DNA of 64,000 bases from Stagnihabitans sp038231395 (GTDB taxonomy: Bacteria > Pseudomonadota > Alphaproteobacteria > Rhodobacterales > Rhodobacteraceae), in assembly GCA_038231395.1 (NCBI GenBank), contig JBBRLL010000012.1, forward strand, positions 1 through 64,000. The letters run 5' to 3'. Below, one piece after another: positions 18,592 through 26,916 of the stretch; position 1 is the first letter of the stretch; each line of letters begins with the position of its first letter. The notes beneath the pieces are model-generated. The model did no database searches. It was not told the origin of the DNA and saw only the letters and a list, made by a program, of their open reading frames with translations. A program made the position numbers and the translations under genes.

Positions 18592-19326
18592 ATGAGTGAG
18601 CCTGGGCTTCTGATCCGTTCGCTGTCCGGGCGACAATCGGCCAGAAACTTCCATTCCTTTGTGATCCATGAAATCGGGCTTGGGGTGGCGTCTGGCAGCT
18701 TTGCCATTGGGTCGATCCTGCCCAATGATGCCGAGATGATGGACCGATACGGCGTCTCTCGCACCGTTTTGCGCGAGGCCTTGAAGACGCTGGAGGCCAA
18801 GGGCCTCGTCGAAGCCCGCGCCAAGGTCGGCACCCGCGTCCAACCGCGCAACCGTTGGAACCTGTTTGACCGTCAAGTGCTGTTCTGGATATTTCACAGC
18901 CAGCCGGAAGCGGGCTTTCTGGACGCCGTGATGGAGTTGCGGCGGACTTTGGAAATTCAGGCCGCGGATCTGGCGGCACGGCGGCGCACTGCCGAACAAA
19001 TCCGCATGCTGCGCTATTGGCTGCAACAGCACGAAATGTCGTCCGCCATGGCAGAGCCTTGTGGTCTGGCCGCTTACGAAATTCACCGCCTGATGTTTGA
19101 GGCGTCGCACAACCCCCTGCTGCGCAGTGCCACGGGTCTGGTGGAGTTTTCCCTCGCCAGCGCCCTGCGCAACCGGATTGCACGGGGCGACACCGAATTT
19201 GCCGCGCAAAAAGCCGGGTTGTACCTTGACCTCGTCCGCGTGATTGAAGATGGCAATCCGCAACAGGCGGTTGACCTGATCGGTCAGATTGTGCTGGCCG
19301 ATGAAGGACATATGCGGCAGGCGTGA
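18592..19326 (+). CDS. FadR-subfamily GntR regulator, probable regulator of the ytf operon
   Basis: 244 aa. N-terminal winged helix (about residues 22-80) with the GntR pattern GSFAIGSILPNDAEMMDRYGVSR and VLREALKTLEAKGLVEARAKVGTRV, then an all-helical FCD effector domain with the metal/ligand-binding pattern ELRRTLEIQAADLAARR, EIHRLMFEASHNPLL and a final His near HMRQA. Eighteen bp after yjfF in the same direction, so it likely responds to the imported sugar or a product and controls the operon. SD-like GGAAG upstream. Confidence 0.85.
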   Translation: MSEPGLLIRSLSGRQSARNFHSFVIHEIGLGVASGSFAIGSILPNDAEMMDRYGVSRTVLREALKTLEAKGLVEARAKVGTRVQPRNRWNLFDRQVLFWIFHSQPEAGFLDAVMELRRTLEIQAADLAARRRTAEQIRMLRYWLQQHEMSSAMAEPCGLAAYEIHRLMFEASHNPLLRSATGLVEFSLASALRNRIARGDTEFAAQKAGLYLDLVRVIEDGNPQQAVDLIGQIVLADEGHMRQA

Positions 19327-19349
19327 CATCTGACCCATCCCGACCTGTG

Positions 19350-19364
19350 TGTACCTCAGGTACA
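19350..19364. promoter_or_regulatory. 15-bp palindrome downstream of the FadR-type gene
   Basis: TGTACCT-C-AGGTACA, perfect 7-bp arms around one base. No T-run follows, so an operator is more likely than a terminator. The GTnnnnnAC-type symmetry is compatible with a GntR-family site, but the target gene is uncertain; it lies upstream of the endonuclease/PLD pair. Confidence 0.35.
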
Positions 19365-19599
19365 TTGCAGTTCGGCAGGCAACGGGGCGCTGATCGAGCA
19401 ATTCATCAAGTCTGGAGTGGTCTGCCCGAGGCTATCGGTGTTTTCCTAAAGCGGTCACGCGGGCTGATCTTTCGGACACTTCCATGGCGCGATTGAACCC
19501 GGATCCGCTGCCGTGCGGCGCAAAACGTGGTGGGCGCTTGGCATCCGCACTCAAAGTCTGCATATCTTCAACTGCCAAACCCGTCGCAAAGGATGCCCC

Positions 19600-20319
19600 A
19601 TGCCCCTGCCCCGCGACTTGTCGGTGGCCTCGTATAACATCCACAAAGGGATCGGCACCGACCGCAGGCGCGATCCGGCGCGAATCTCGGCGGTGATCGC
19701 AGAGATTGGGGCGGATATTCTGGCCCTGCAAGAGGTTGACACCCGGCACGGGATTCGCATCGGGCTGTTGGACCTTGACAGGTTGCGCCACGATCTGGGG
19801 CTGATCCCGGTGCCTTTGACCGGAACCGGGGCGGCGCACGGCTGGCATGGCAATCTGTTGTTGGTCCGGGGCGCTTTGGTGCAACAGGTCCATCAGATGA
19901 ACCTGCCGGGGTTTGAACCGCGTGGCGCCTTGCTGACCGATCTGGAGATCGACGGCCAGAACCTGCGCATCGTCAACGCCCATCTTGGCCTGTTGCCTGC
20001 CTCGCGCCTGGCTCAGGCAAAGGCTTTGGTTGACAAGATTTCAAGGCTGGAACCGCGGCCGACCCTTCTGATGGGTGATCTGAACGAGTGGCACGGCAGG
20101 GGGAAAGCATTGCAGACCTTGGCCAGGTCCTTCACCCTTGCCGCCGCCAAACCCAGTTTCCCGTCGCGCCGCCCGATGTTGGCCCTGGACCGGATCATGA
20201 CCTCGCATGGGCAGCTTCTGGACATCGCCGTCCACGACACACCTTTGGCGCGGCGGGCTTCCGACCATCTGCCGATCACCGCAAAGCTGCGCCGGATGGC
20301 CGGGGTTGAGGCTTCTTGA
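19600..20319 (+). CDS. Endonuclease/exonuclease/phosphatase family protein
   Basis: 239 aa; the chosen ATG follows AAAGGATG and starts the fold directly, while upstream in-frame sequence is unlike protein. Family motifs: ASYNIHKG near the N-terminus (metal-binding Asn), ALQEVD (catalytic Glu), MGDLNEWH (Asp/Asn pair) and SDHLPI (catalytic Asp-His) at the end. Metal-dependent phosphodiesterase on nucleic acid, phospholipid head-group or sugar phosphate; unspecified. It overlaps the phospholipase D gene (TGATG), and the same pairing in other bacteria suggests a lipid role. Confidence 0.85.
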   Translation: MPLPRDLSVASYNIHKGIGTDRRRDPARISAVIAEIGADILALQEVDTRHGIRIGLLDLDRLRHDLGLIPVPLTGTGAAHGWHGNLLLVRGALVQQVHQMNLPGFEPRGALLTDLEIDGQNLRIVNAHLGLLPASRLAQAKALVDKISRLEPRPTLLMGDLNEWHGRGKALQTLARSFTLAAAKPSFPSRRPMLALDRIMTSHGQLLDIAVHDTPLARRASDHLPITAKLRRMAGVEAS

Positions 20320-21863
20320 TGGGTTTCGCCTTTGACTTTGCAGGATGGATCATTGCGGCGCTCTTTTTGGTGGCCGTGGCTTCGTGGAGCACGCATTGGT
20401 CCTATCGGCGCTTTCTGCAACGGGCGCGCGGCCCCAACTCAACGGCCCTGTCCATAAACCTGCCGCTCACCGCGCTGGACCAGATGCTTGTGCCGATTGA
20501 AGCAGCCCATCCCGGGCTGTCGGGTCTGATGAGCCTTCTGAACAATGCGGACGCTTTTGCCGCCCGCGCCGCCTCCGCAGCGCAGGCGGGCCGCAGTCTT
20601 GATCTGATGTATTACATCTGGCGCGCCGATCGGGCTGGCTGGTTGCTGATCGAGGCGCTGGTGGCCGCTGCTGACAGAGGCGTGCGGGTGCGCCTGTTGC
20701 TGGATGATGTGAATGTGCAGGGCTATGACCGGACGTTTCTGGCGCTTAGCCAGCACCCGATGATCGAGGTGCGCCTGTTCAACCCGACGCGTCAGCGCGG
20801 CCACGTGTTTCGTCGCGCTTTGGAAATGGCGCTTGGCCTGTCACGCTTTAACCGCCGCATGCATGGCAAGTTGTGGATTGTCGATGGCCGCATGGCCCTG
20901 ATCGGCGGGCGCAACATTGGCGACACCTATTTTGGCGCGCGGGAGGGCAACCGCGTCTCGATTGATGCCGATGTAGCTTTGGTGGGCGCCAAGGTGGCAG
21001 AGGTGTCGGCGGTGTTTGACAGCTACTGGAACCTTGGCCTGTCGTTGCCGATCCGGGCGCTGTTTCCTGCTTTTCAGGTCAGCACGGCAGCCTTCACGAA
21101 GCGCATGAAACGCCACGCCCGATCTGCCGCAGGCCAGGCGTTTATGGCAAGCTGCGTTGCCAGGCGCTCTGCCGCACAGATTTTGACCGACCGGCTGCGC
21201 TGGACCGACAAGGTTACCCTGCTGGCCGACCCACCCGACAAAGCTTATGGCACCCACTCCGCCCCCTGGATTTCAGCATCAATTGCGACGATTTTGGCGT
21301 CGGCCCAAAAGGATGTCCGCCTGATCACTCCCTACTTTGTGCCCGGACATGAGGGGATTGCCGGGTTGACCGAGCTTGCCCTGCGCGGTGTGAAGGTTTC
21401 GTTGCTGACCAACGCGCTGGCATCGACCGATCTGGTGCTGGCCTACGGCGCCTACCGATACTACCGCGGACCACTTCTGGCGGCAGGGGCGCGGATCTTT
21501 GAATTCTCGAAACCCGCCAGAAAAGCCGCGCGGCGCGAGGTTTTGCACGGCAAGGTTTTTGTGATTGATGACCGCTTGGCCCTGCTGGGTTCCCCCAATT
21601 TCGATCTGCGTTCGGCCTTCACCAACACCGAACTTGGGCTGGTGTTCGAGGAACCCGGGCTGGTCGCCGAACTGTCGCGGCTCTGCGCCGACCTCAGCGC
21701 CCCGGACGAGGCTTATGAGGTCACGCTCCTGGACCATCGTCTGCGATGGCTGGTCCAACGCCCCGGCCTGCCTGCGGTGATGGAGGTGGAACCGGAGGCA
21801 AGCTGGTCGCGCCGTGCAATTTCTTGGATTTTGGGGCGGCTGCCCATCCACTCTTATCTGTGA
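20319..21863 (+). CDS. Phospholipase D / cardiolipin-synthase-like protein
   Basis: 514 aa. N-terminal membrane helix (GWIIAALFLVAVASW), then two PLD domains, each with an HKD motif: MHGKLWIVDGRMALIGGRN near residue 185 and LHGKVFVIDDRLALLGSPN near residue 410. Catalyses phosphodiester transfer or hydrolysis through a phosphohistidine. Cardiolipin synthase is possible, but other inner-membrane PLD proteins share this layout. The ATG overlaps the preceding stop, so the two enzymes are coupled. Confidence 0.85.
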   Translation: MGFAFDFAGWIIAALFLVAVASWSTHWSYRRFLQRARGPNSTALSINLPLTALDQMLVPIEAAHPGLSGLMSLLNNADAFAARAASAAQAGRSLDLMYYIWRADRAGWLLIEALVAAADRGVRVRLLLDDVNVQGYDRTFLALSQHPMIEVRLFNPTRQRGHVFRRALEMALGLSRFNRRMHGKLWIVDGRMALIGGRNIGDTYFGAREGNRVSIDADVALVGAKVAEVSAVFDSYWNLGLSLPIRALFPAFQVSTAAFTKRMKRHARSAAGQAFMASCVARRSAAQILTDRLRWTDKVTLLADPPDKAYGTHSAPWISASIATILASAQKDVRLITPYFVPGHEGIAGLTELALRGVKVSLLTNALASTDLVLAYGAYRYYRGPLLAAGARIFEFSKPARKAARREVLHGKVFVIDDRLALLGSPNFDLRSAFTNTELGLVFEEPGLVAELSRLCADLSAPDEAYEVTLLDHRLRWLVQRPGLPAVMEVEPEASWSRRAISWILGRLPIHSYL

Positions 21864-21933
21864 CCACCGGGATCAGAGCGGCAGGGATTTCTTTGAGTGG
21901 CGGGTTGTGCGTTCAGGTTGGCCATCTCGCGAC

Positions 21934-21965
21934 AGGTGGCGGCACCTAGGAAAGGCGCTTTTTTT
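21934..21965 (+). terminator. Weak terminator candidate after the PLD gene
   Basis: AGGTG-gcgg-CACCT (21934-21947) and, eleven bases later, a run of seven T (21959-21965). The separation makes it imperfect, but it is the only T-run near the end of this operon. Confidence 0.3.
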
Positions 21966-21979
21966 CATGACACGTGGCC

Positions 21980-22011
21980 GCATCTAAGGCAACCGAGTGC
22001 ATCTAAGGCAA
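21980..22011. repeat. 13-bp direct repeat abutting the modE-like stop codon
   Basis: GCATCTAAGGCAA occurs at 21980-21992 and again at 21999-22011, six bases apart, directly before the stop codon of the ModE-like gene. Function unknown; could be a slippage product. Confidence 0.8.
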
Positions 22012-22395
22012 TCAATCCTGCGTCGGACCCTCGCGCAACATCGACTTCAGCGCAGCAATATCCGACGCAGCCGCCTGTGCCGCAGCGGCCTCCGCTGACC
22101 GATAAAGTGCCAGAACCGTCAGCCCCTCATCCGTTACCCGCGCCCCGCCGCCACCTGCGCCGCCGCGTGCGCTTTCCACCAAGGGCGCTCGGAAAGCCGC
22201 GTTCATCTCCTCCACCAGCATCCAGGCGCGCTTGTAGCTCATCTTCATATCGCGCCCGGCGGCAGAGATTGACCCAGTGTCGCGGATCCGTTCCAGAAGC
22301 TCGGCTTTGCCGGGGCCTAGCATCGCGTCCTCTCCGAAAAAAATTCGGAGTTGCAGGCGGGTCGGGTCGGGTTGCGTTTGGCTTGGATGATCCAT
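22012..22395 (-). CDS. ModE-like winged-helix regulator without molybdate-binding domain
   Basis: 127 aa consisting essentially of the N-terminal DNA-binding domain of ModE: LLERIRDTGSISAAGRDMKMSYKRAWMLVEEMN, then a Gly-rich wing (ARGGAGGGGARVTDEG) and a helix. Full ModE proteins are about 260 aa with two C-terminal molybdate-binding (Mop) domains; these are absent and the stop is in frame, so it is a short-form protein rather than a visible truncation. Near modABC, it is the likely regulator acting at the inverted repeats before modA, perhaps with molybdate sensed by another protein. Confidence 0.8.
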   Translation of the reverse strand: MDHPSQTQPDPTRLQLRIFFGEDAMLGPGKAELLERIRDTGSISAAGRDMKMSYKRAWMLVEEMNAAFRAPLVESARGGAGGGGARVTDEGLTVLALYRSAEAAAAQAAASDIAALKSMLREGPTQD

Positions 22396-22504
22396 CCCCG
22401 CAAGTTTCCGTCAAACGGTCGCCAGCGCAAGCGACTTTCTGAGGCCAAACGCCCAGCCCATAGCCGTGGCCCGGCTGGCCCAAAGAGGTAACCGAGTTCC
22501 GCCC

Positions 22505-23313
22505 CGTGCGTTCGGTGGCAGCGTCGTCACGGCTTTGACGTGCCAATTCATTGACAGGATGGCGTGATCGGCCAAAGTCACCTCAGCCGCCAAATGAACA
22601 GCAGCACTTTTGTCCATGATCGGCTCGGTAAGGGGGAGAAGGCACCCGAAGTCAGTTTGCCTTGCAAATCGTTGATTTTGGCTACCATGTCGGGCGACAA
22701 ACCCTCGCTCCAATCCCAAACGTTCTCGCTTTCTTGGCCATTGTGTTCCAATCTGGCGCGCCTTTGAAGGTGCCCGCATTCTGCGCCACGACCGCAGCCC
22801 CGCAGCGGGGCGTCCAGTCGGTGCACACACAGCCCAAATATTTCTTTGCCGCTTAAGTCGTCATCGAGGAATTGAGGATGAATGGGCAAGTCCACACCAC
22901 CTCACACGCAGTCACCATCGAAGCCATGTCATGCTCGTTCAACAAGGTCACGTCGCAGCCCGGAAACAGCAGCGCCTTGGCGGCGTTCTGCTCCGAGTCC
23001 GGATCGAACCGCAAGTTCAATGAAACCACCGAACCTCTATCGCCGGGTCCTTAGTCTGCGCGCCCATTGTCCCGGCGTTGATCGACGCAATCAGGTTCCG
23101 GATCGGGAATACCCCAACGCAGTCGATCTTGTTCGATTTGGTCCGAGAGGTGGCGGCCACCTGACCGGCCTAAAAGGCGACATAGCTGGTGAGATGGGTG
23201 ACGGTGGGGGTGATGCTGAATTTCTCGGCACTCAAGGCCATTAAGTGGGTCTTGAACACGATCCCGGCGTTCCAGATTTCGCACAGCTTCAGGAAAGGCG
23301 GGGGGTGTTTGAC
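22505..23313 (-). pseudogene. Decayed BMP-family ABC substrate-binding protein
   Basis: Read on the minus strand in three shifting frames, this gives collinear pieces of a BMP (PnrA-like) binding protein: KFSITPTVTHLTSYVA, an in-frame TAG, then AGQVAATSRTKSNKIDCVG and INAGTMGAQTKDPAIEVRW; after a frame change FDPDSEQNAAKALLFPGCD and LLNEHDMASMV; after another AAKKYLGCVCTDWTP; then SPDMVAKINDLQGKLTSGAF and finally IMDKSAAVHL and ILSMNWHVKAVTT. At least one stop and three to four shifts. The N-terminal third (signal peptide and first lobe) is missing, its end meeting the inverted repeat before modA. A functional BMP protein of a different type lies at 58732. Confidence 0.8.
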
Positions 23314-23345
23314 CAAGCGATATTCCCGGCCAGAAATATCGCTTG
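23314..23345. promoter_or_regulatory. Candidate Mo-box (ModE-type operator) 1 before modA
   Basis: Perfect 11-bp inverted repeat CAAGCGATATT / AATATCGCTTG around a 10-nt spacer. The CGATAT...ATATCG symmetry and spacing resemble the ModE operator (CGnTATAT-type half-sites), and it lies 58 bp before the modA start. Confidence 0.7.
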
Positions 23346-23363
23346 CATCGAATAGCGGTTCGA

Positions 23364-23392
23364 AGTGATATGTCCGGCAAAACATATCCACT
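23364..23392. promoter_or_regulatory. Candidate Mo-box 2 before modA
   Basis: GATATGT (23367-23373) and ACATATC (23382-23388) are perfectly complementary; flanking AGT/ACT extend the symmetry if one base is bulged. Its position just before the Shine-Dalgarno (CGGAGG) would allow repression of modA by blocking transcription initiation or elongation. Confidence 0.5.
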
Positions 23393-23403
23393 CGGAGGCT
23401 TGC

Positions 23404-24174
23404 ATGTACCGTTTCACCGCCAAAGCACTGATCGCGTTGACCTTGTCTACCGCTTTGGCCTTGCCCGGCATGACCTCGGCTGCCACGATTACCGTGTTTG
23501 CGGCGTCCAGTCTGAAGACAGCACTGGATGCAGTGGCAGGGAATTGGGAAAAACAGACCGGCAACACCGTCACCATCTCTTATGAATCCTCGGCCAAACT
23601 GGCCAAGCAGATACAGGACGGTGCCCCGGCGGACCTGTTCATTTCGGCCTCCAAACAGTGGATAGACACGCTGTCCGACGCCAAGCTGATCAAGGCCGAC
23701 AGCCGCAAAAATATTCTGGGCAACACGCTGATCCTTGTGGCCCCCGCCAAAACCGCCAAGGTCGCGATCGCCAAGGGCTTCGATCTGGCCAGTCTGATTG
23801 GAGATGGCAAGCTGGCCATGGGTCTGGTGGATTCGGTTCCAGCCGGCCAATACGGCAAAGAGGCCCTGACCAACCTTGGCATCTGGGACGCGGTGCAGCC
23901 CAAGGTGGCGCAAGCTGACAACGTGCGTGCAGCCCTGAAACTGGTGGAATTGGGCGAGGCGGCCTACGGCATCGTCTATGCCTCCGACGCTATAGCCAAT
24001 GACAAGGTAGCGGTCGTCGGCACCTTCCCGGATGACAGTCACAAGCCTATCATTTACCCTGCCGCTGTGATTGCCTCCAGCACCGCACCGGAAGCGCAGG
24101 CGTTTCTGGATGATCTTTCAACGGAAGCTGCGGGCAATATTTTCACGGCTCAGGGCTTCAGTGTCTTGAAATAA
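23404..24174 (+). CDS. modA: Molybdate ABC transporter, periplasmic binding protein
   Basis: 256 aa from the ATG after CGGAGG; an upstream in-frame start would disrupt the signal peptide. Signal peptide ends near SAA at residue 27. The mature protein has the ModA pattern TVFAASSLKTALDAVAGNWE, YESSAKLAKQIQDGAPADLFISAS, and the C-terminal AYGIVYASDA with oxyanion-binding Ser/Tyr residues. Captures molybdate (and tungstate) for ModBC. Twenty bp before modB. Confidence 0.95.
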   Translation: MYRFTAKALIALTLSTALALPGMTSAATITVFAASSLKTALDAVAGNWEKQTGNTVTISYESSAKLAKQIQDGAPADLFISASKQWIDTLSDAKLIKADSRKNILGNTLILVAPAKTAKVAIAKGFDLASLIGDGKLAMGLVDSVPAGQYGKEALTNLGIWDAVQPKVAQADNVRAALKLVELGEAAYGIVYASDAIANDKVAVVGTFPDDSHKPIIYPAAVIASSTAPEAQAFLDDLSTEAAGNIFTAQGFSVLK

Positions 24175-24194
24175 GCGTCGAACTCAGGAGACGA

Positions 24195-24890
24195 ATGCCC
24201 GACTGGTTTTCCCCCGACGAATGGCGCGCAGTGGCTTTGTCGCTGCGCGTTTCGCTATGGGCCACGGCTTTAAGCCTGCCTTTGGGGATTTTGACCGCCT
24301 ACCTGCTGGCACGGGGAAAGTTTCGCGGCAAACAGCTGCTCAATGGATTGGTGCATCTGCCGCTGATCCTGCCACCCGTGGTGACCGGCTACCTCTTGCT
24401 GCTGGCCTTCGGGCGCAAAGGCTTTATCGGATACTATCTGGATATGATTGGCATTGTCTTGGCCTTCAAATGGACCGGCGCGGTTTTGGCCGCTGCCGTC
24501 ATGGCCTTTCCCCTTATGGTCCGCGCCATCCGCCTGTCGATTGAGGCGGTTGACCCGAGGTTGGAGCAAGCGGCCAGCACCTTGGGCGCATCACCGGTTT
24601 GGGTGTTTGCGACCGTATCGCTGCCGCTGATCTTGCCGGGCATCATCGCCGGCGCCGTCCTCGCCTTCGCCAAAGCGATGGGAGAGTTCGGGGCCACCAT
24701 TACCTTTGTGTCAAACATCCCCGGCCAGACCCAAACCCTGCCCTCCGCCATCTATTCTTTCCTGCAAGTGCCGGGCGGCGATCCGCAGGCTTTCCGGCTG
24801 GCGCTGGTGTCAATCATCGTGGCGATGTCGGCGCTGATCCTGTCGGAATGGGTCAGCAAGGCCGTAGCGCGCAGGATTTCCGGCCTATGA
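24195..24890 (+). CDS. modB: Molybdate ABC transporter permease
   Basis: 231 aa, five to six membrane helices, with the EAA loop VDPRLEQAASTLGASPVWVFATVSLPLILPG replaced by the family form near residues 115-150 and the ModB motif AFAKAMGEFGATITFVSNIPGQTQTLP. SD CAGGAGA. Dimerises to form the molybdate channel; overlaps the modC start. Confidence 0.95.
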   Translation: MPDWFSPDEWRAVALSLRVSLWATALSLPLGILTAYLLARGKFRGKQLLNGLVHLPLILPPVVTGYLLLLAFGRKGFIGYYLDMIGIVLAFKWTGAVLAAAVMAFPLMVRAIRLSIEAVDPRLEQAASTLGASPVWVFATVSLPLILPGIIAGAVLAFAKAMGEFGATITFVSNIPGQTQTLPSAIYSFLQVPGGDPQAFRLALVSIIVAMSALILSEWVSKAVARRISGL

Positions 24891-25969
24891 CGCTGTGTGT
24901 CGCACTTTCACACACCTATCCGGGTTTCACCCTTGATGTAACCTTTGAGGTGAACGCCAGGGTGACCGCGCTGTTCGGGCCCTCTGGATCCGGAAAATCG
25001 ACCATTATCAATGCCGTCGCCGGATTGTTGCGGCCTGATGCGGGACAGATCAAGGCCGGCGCGCATGTGCTGACGGACACCAACCACCGGATCAACGTGC
25101 CACCGCACCTGCGCCGTGTCGGCTATGTCTTTCAGGATGCCCGCCTGTTTCCCCACCTGACCGTGCAGCAAAACCTCGCCTTTGGCGGCTGGTTCGCCCC
25201 CAAATCCAACGTCTCATTCGGCGAGGTGGTCGCGATGCTGGGGCTGAACCCGTTGCTGACCCGCCGTCCAGGTACTCTTTCCGGGGGCGAACGGCAACGG
25301 GTTGCCATTGGGCGCGCCCTGTTGGCCAACCCGCAAATCCTGCTGATGGATGAACCCCTTGCGGCACTGGACGAGGGGCGCAAGGCCGAAATCCTGCCCT
25401 ATCTTGAACATCTCCGCGACCGGGCCGAAATGCCGATCCTGTACGTCAGCCATTCGGTGGCCGAAGTGGCCCGGCTGGCCAGTTCAGTCATAATGCTTCA
25501 AGCGGGAAAAATCCTGCGGTCTGGCACGGTGGCAGAGGTGTTCTCGGACCCAAGTCTGGTCACCAGTCTTGGCGTCCGCGATGCGGGTTCAGTGATCGAG
25601 GCGGTTGTGGCGGCGCAGGACGATGACGGGTTGACCCGGCTGGAAACCTCCGCCGGTCCGATCTGGTTGCCACGGGTTTCGGCGTCGATCGGCACGCGGA
25701 TCAGGATAAGGATCGCGGCGCAGGATGTGATGCTGGCCTTAGCGCGACCTCAGGGAATGTCAGCCCTGAACATCCTGCCCGCCACGGTTGCTGCCCTGCG
25801 CAGTGGAGACGGGCCGGGTGCCATCGTTCAGTTGCAGGTCGGCAAGGATTTGCTTCTGGCCCGCATCACCCGCCGATCTGCAACGACATTGGGGCTTGCT
25901 GTGGGGAAGGAAATTTTTGCTGTTCTGAAATCGGTCGCCGTGGCGCGCGGTGATATCGGGGGCGGGTGA
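24887..25969 (+). CDS. modC: Molybdate ABC transporter ATP-binding protein
   Basis: 360 aa from the ATG overlapping the modB stop (ATGA). Walker A GPSGSGKST near residue 30, signature LSGGERQRVAIGRALL, Walker B ILLMDEPLAALDEG, and switch His in VSHSVAEVARL. The C-terminal 120 residues form a TOBE/Mop-type domain (MSALNILPATVAAL, AIVQLQVGKDLLLARITRRS), which binds oxyanion and can give trans-inhibition. Since the ModE-like protein nearby lacks such a domain, this may be the only molybdate-binding regulatory part encoded here. Confidence 0.93.
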   Translation: MTLCVALSHTYPGFTLDVTFEVNARVTALFGPSGSGKSTIINAVAGLLRPDAGQIKAGAHVLTDTNHRINVPPHLRRVGYVFQDARLFPHLTVQQNLAFGGWFAPKSNVSFGEVVAMLGLNPLLTRRPGTLSGGERQRVAIGRALLANPQILLMDEPLAALDEGRKAEILPYLEHLRDRAEMPILYVSHSVAEVARLASSVIMLQAGKILRSGTVAEVFSDPSLVTSLGVRDAGSVIEAVVAAQDDDGLTRLETSAGPIWLPRVSASIGTRIRIRIAAQDVMLALARPQGMSALNILPATVAALRSGDGPGAIVQLQVGKDLLLARITRRSATTLGLAVGKEIFAVLKSVAVARGDIGGG

Positions 25970-25983
25970 TCTACAAAGTTTGG

Positions 25984-25997
25984 GCCGATGCATCGGC
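25984..25997. terminator. Small palindrome between convergent modC and the 26005 gene
   Basis: GCCGATGCATCGGC, perfect 14-bp palindrome, in the 35-bp gap between two convergent stops. As RNA it gives only a 5-bp stem with a TGCA loop and no T-run, so at best a weak bidirectional terminator. Confidence 0.3.
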
Positions 25998-26004
25998 ACG
26001 TCAG

Positions 26005-26916
26005 TTAAAGATCTCTGGACGCCCGGCTCTCCAAATAGACTTGCAGTCTGGCCCGGTAAGCCGGCGACTTTAACCGCGCCGCGCGTTTGAGGGTGACAAT
26101 ATCCTTGATAGAAACCTCCGGACGCAACAGAATATCCTGCAACTCACCAAACTTATTGGCGTCATTTATATAACCGGTGCAGGGATGTCCGCCAAATGCG
26201 ATTCCGACTGTCTTGACATCCAAGTTTGTTCTTTCAAGCCAGTGCGCCGCCATCCGGTCGTCAAAACTGCGGTGGTCGTAAAATATCACCATGTTGTGTG
26301 AAATTGCGGTCGCTTCGACCAAACGCGATTGCCAATCTGCGGCAAGATATTGATCGGCACAATTGACTTTGGCTTTGCCAACCCATCCCGTCGGTCGCGG
26401 AAAACGTGGCGACACCAAATACATCTCGCTGATGTGCAAAGCCTCGGCACATAATAGCGCGCCAAAGGCGCCCATTGAAAACCCCAATGCTTTGGACGCA
26501 GCGCCTCTGTCTGTCTGCAACCGCAACAACGCGCGCAGGTCGTCCAACTCTGGGTTCAAATACCAATCATTGCAACAGGTCTGTATGACCACCTGCCGGA
26601 ACCCGGCAGCGAGAACTTTGCGAGACGCCCTACACGCCGCAAAGGCCGACTTTTCCCGGACAAAGTTATCAAAGGTGGCGAAAAGCGGTTCGCCAGAGCC
26701 GAAAACGGTGCAGCGCAGGCGTTTGCCGTCGAAGATGCGGTCGCCTGCCAAGGTCTTGTCCAAGTGCCGCTTCCCTTCCATCTTGGCCCGAACGTCGAGA
26801 CTACGGCGCTTTGGCGTCACCAGCAACCGGGGGCGAATCCCGGTGGCTGCGCTGGCTATTTTGTCGCAAGCAACCTTGGCGCCTGAAACCCCACCACATC
26901 CATTCGCAAAAACCAT
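26005..26916 (-). CDS. Alpha/beta-hydrolase-fold protein of unknown function
   Basis: 303 aa from the ATG at 26914-26916; a TTG at 26934 and an ATG at 26781 are other candidate starts. The core has the nucleophile elbow GFSMGAFGALLCAEAL (about residue 145 of this start), and after it DHRSFDDRMAAHWLE and a late His in GIAFGGHPCTGY, consistent with a Ser-Asp-His triad. Seven cysteines and low GC3 compared with neighbours. The FDNFVREKSAFA and CCNDWYLNPELDDLRALL segments are unfamiliar to me. No signal peptide is evident. Divergent from the RTX glycosidase gene across an AT-rich gap, so the pair may have been acquired together. Enzymatic substrate unknown. Confidence 0.6.
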   Translation of the reverse strand: MVFANGCGGVSGAKVACDKIASAATGIRPRLLVTPKRRSLDVRAKMEGKRHLDKTLAGDRIFDGKRLRCTVFGSGEPLFATFDNFVREKSAFAACRASRKVLAAGFRQVVIQTCCNDWYLNPELDDLRALLRLQTDRGAASKALGFSMGAFGALLCAEALHISEMYLVSPRFPRPTGWVGKAKVNCADQYLAADWQSRLVEATAISHNMVIFYDHRSFDDRMAAHWLERTNLDVKTVGIAFGGHPCTGYINDANKFGELQDILLRPEVSIKDIVTLKRAARLKSPAYRARLQVYLESRASRDL

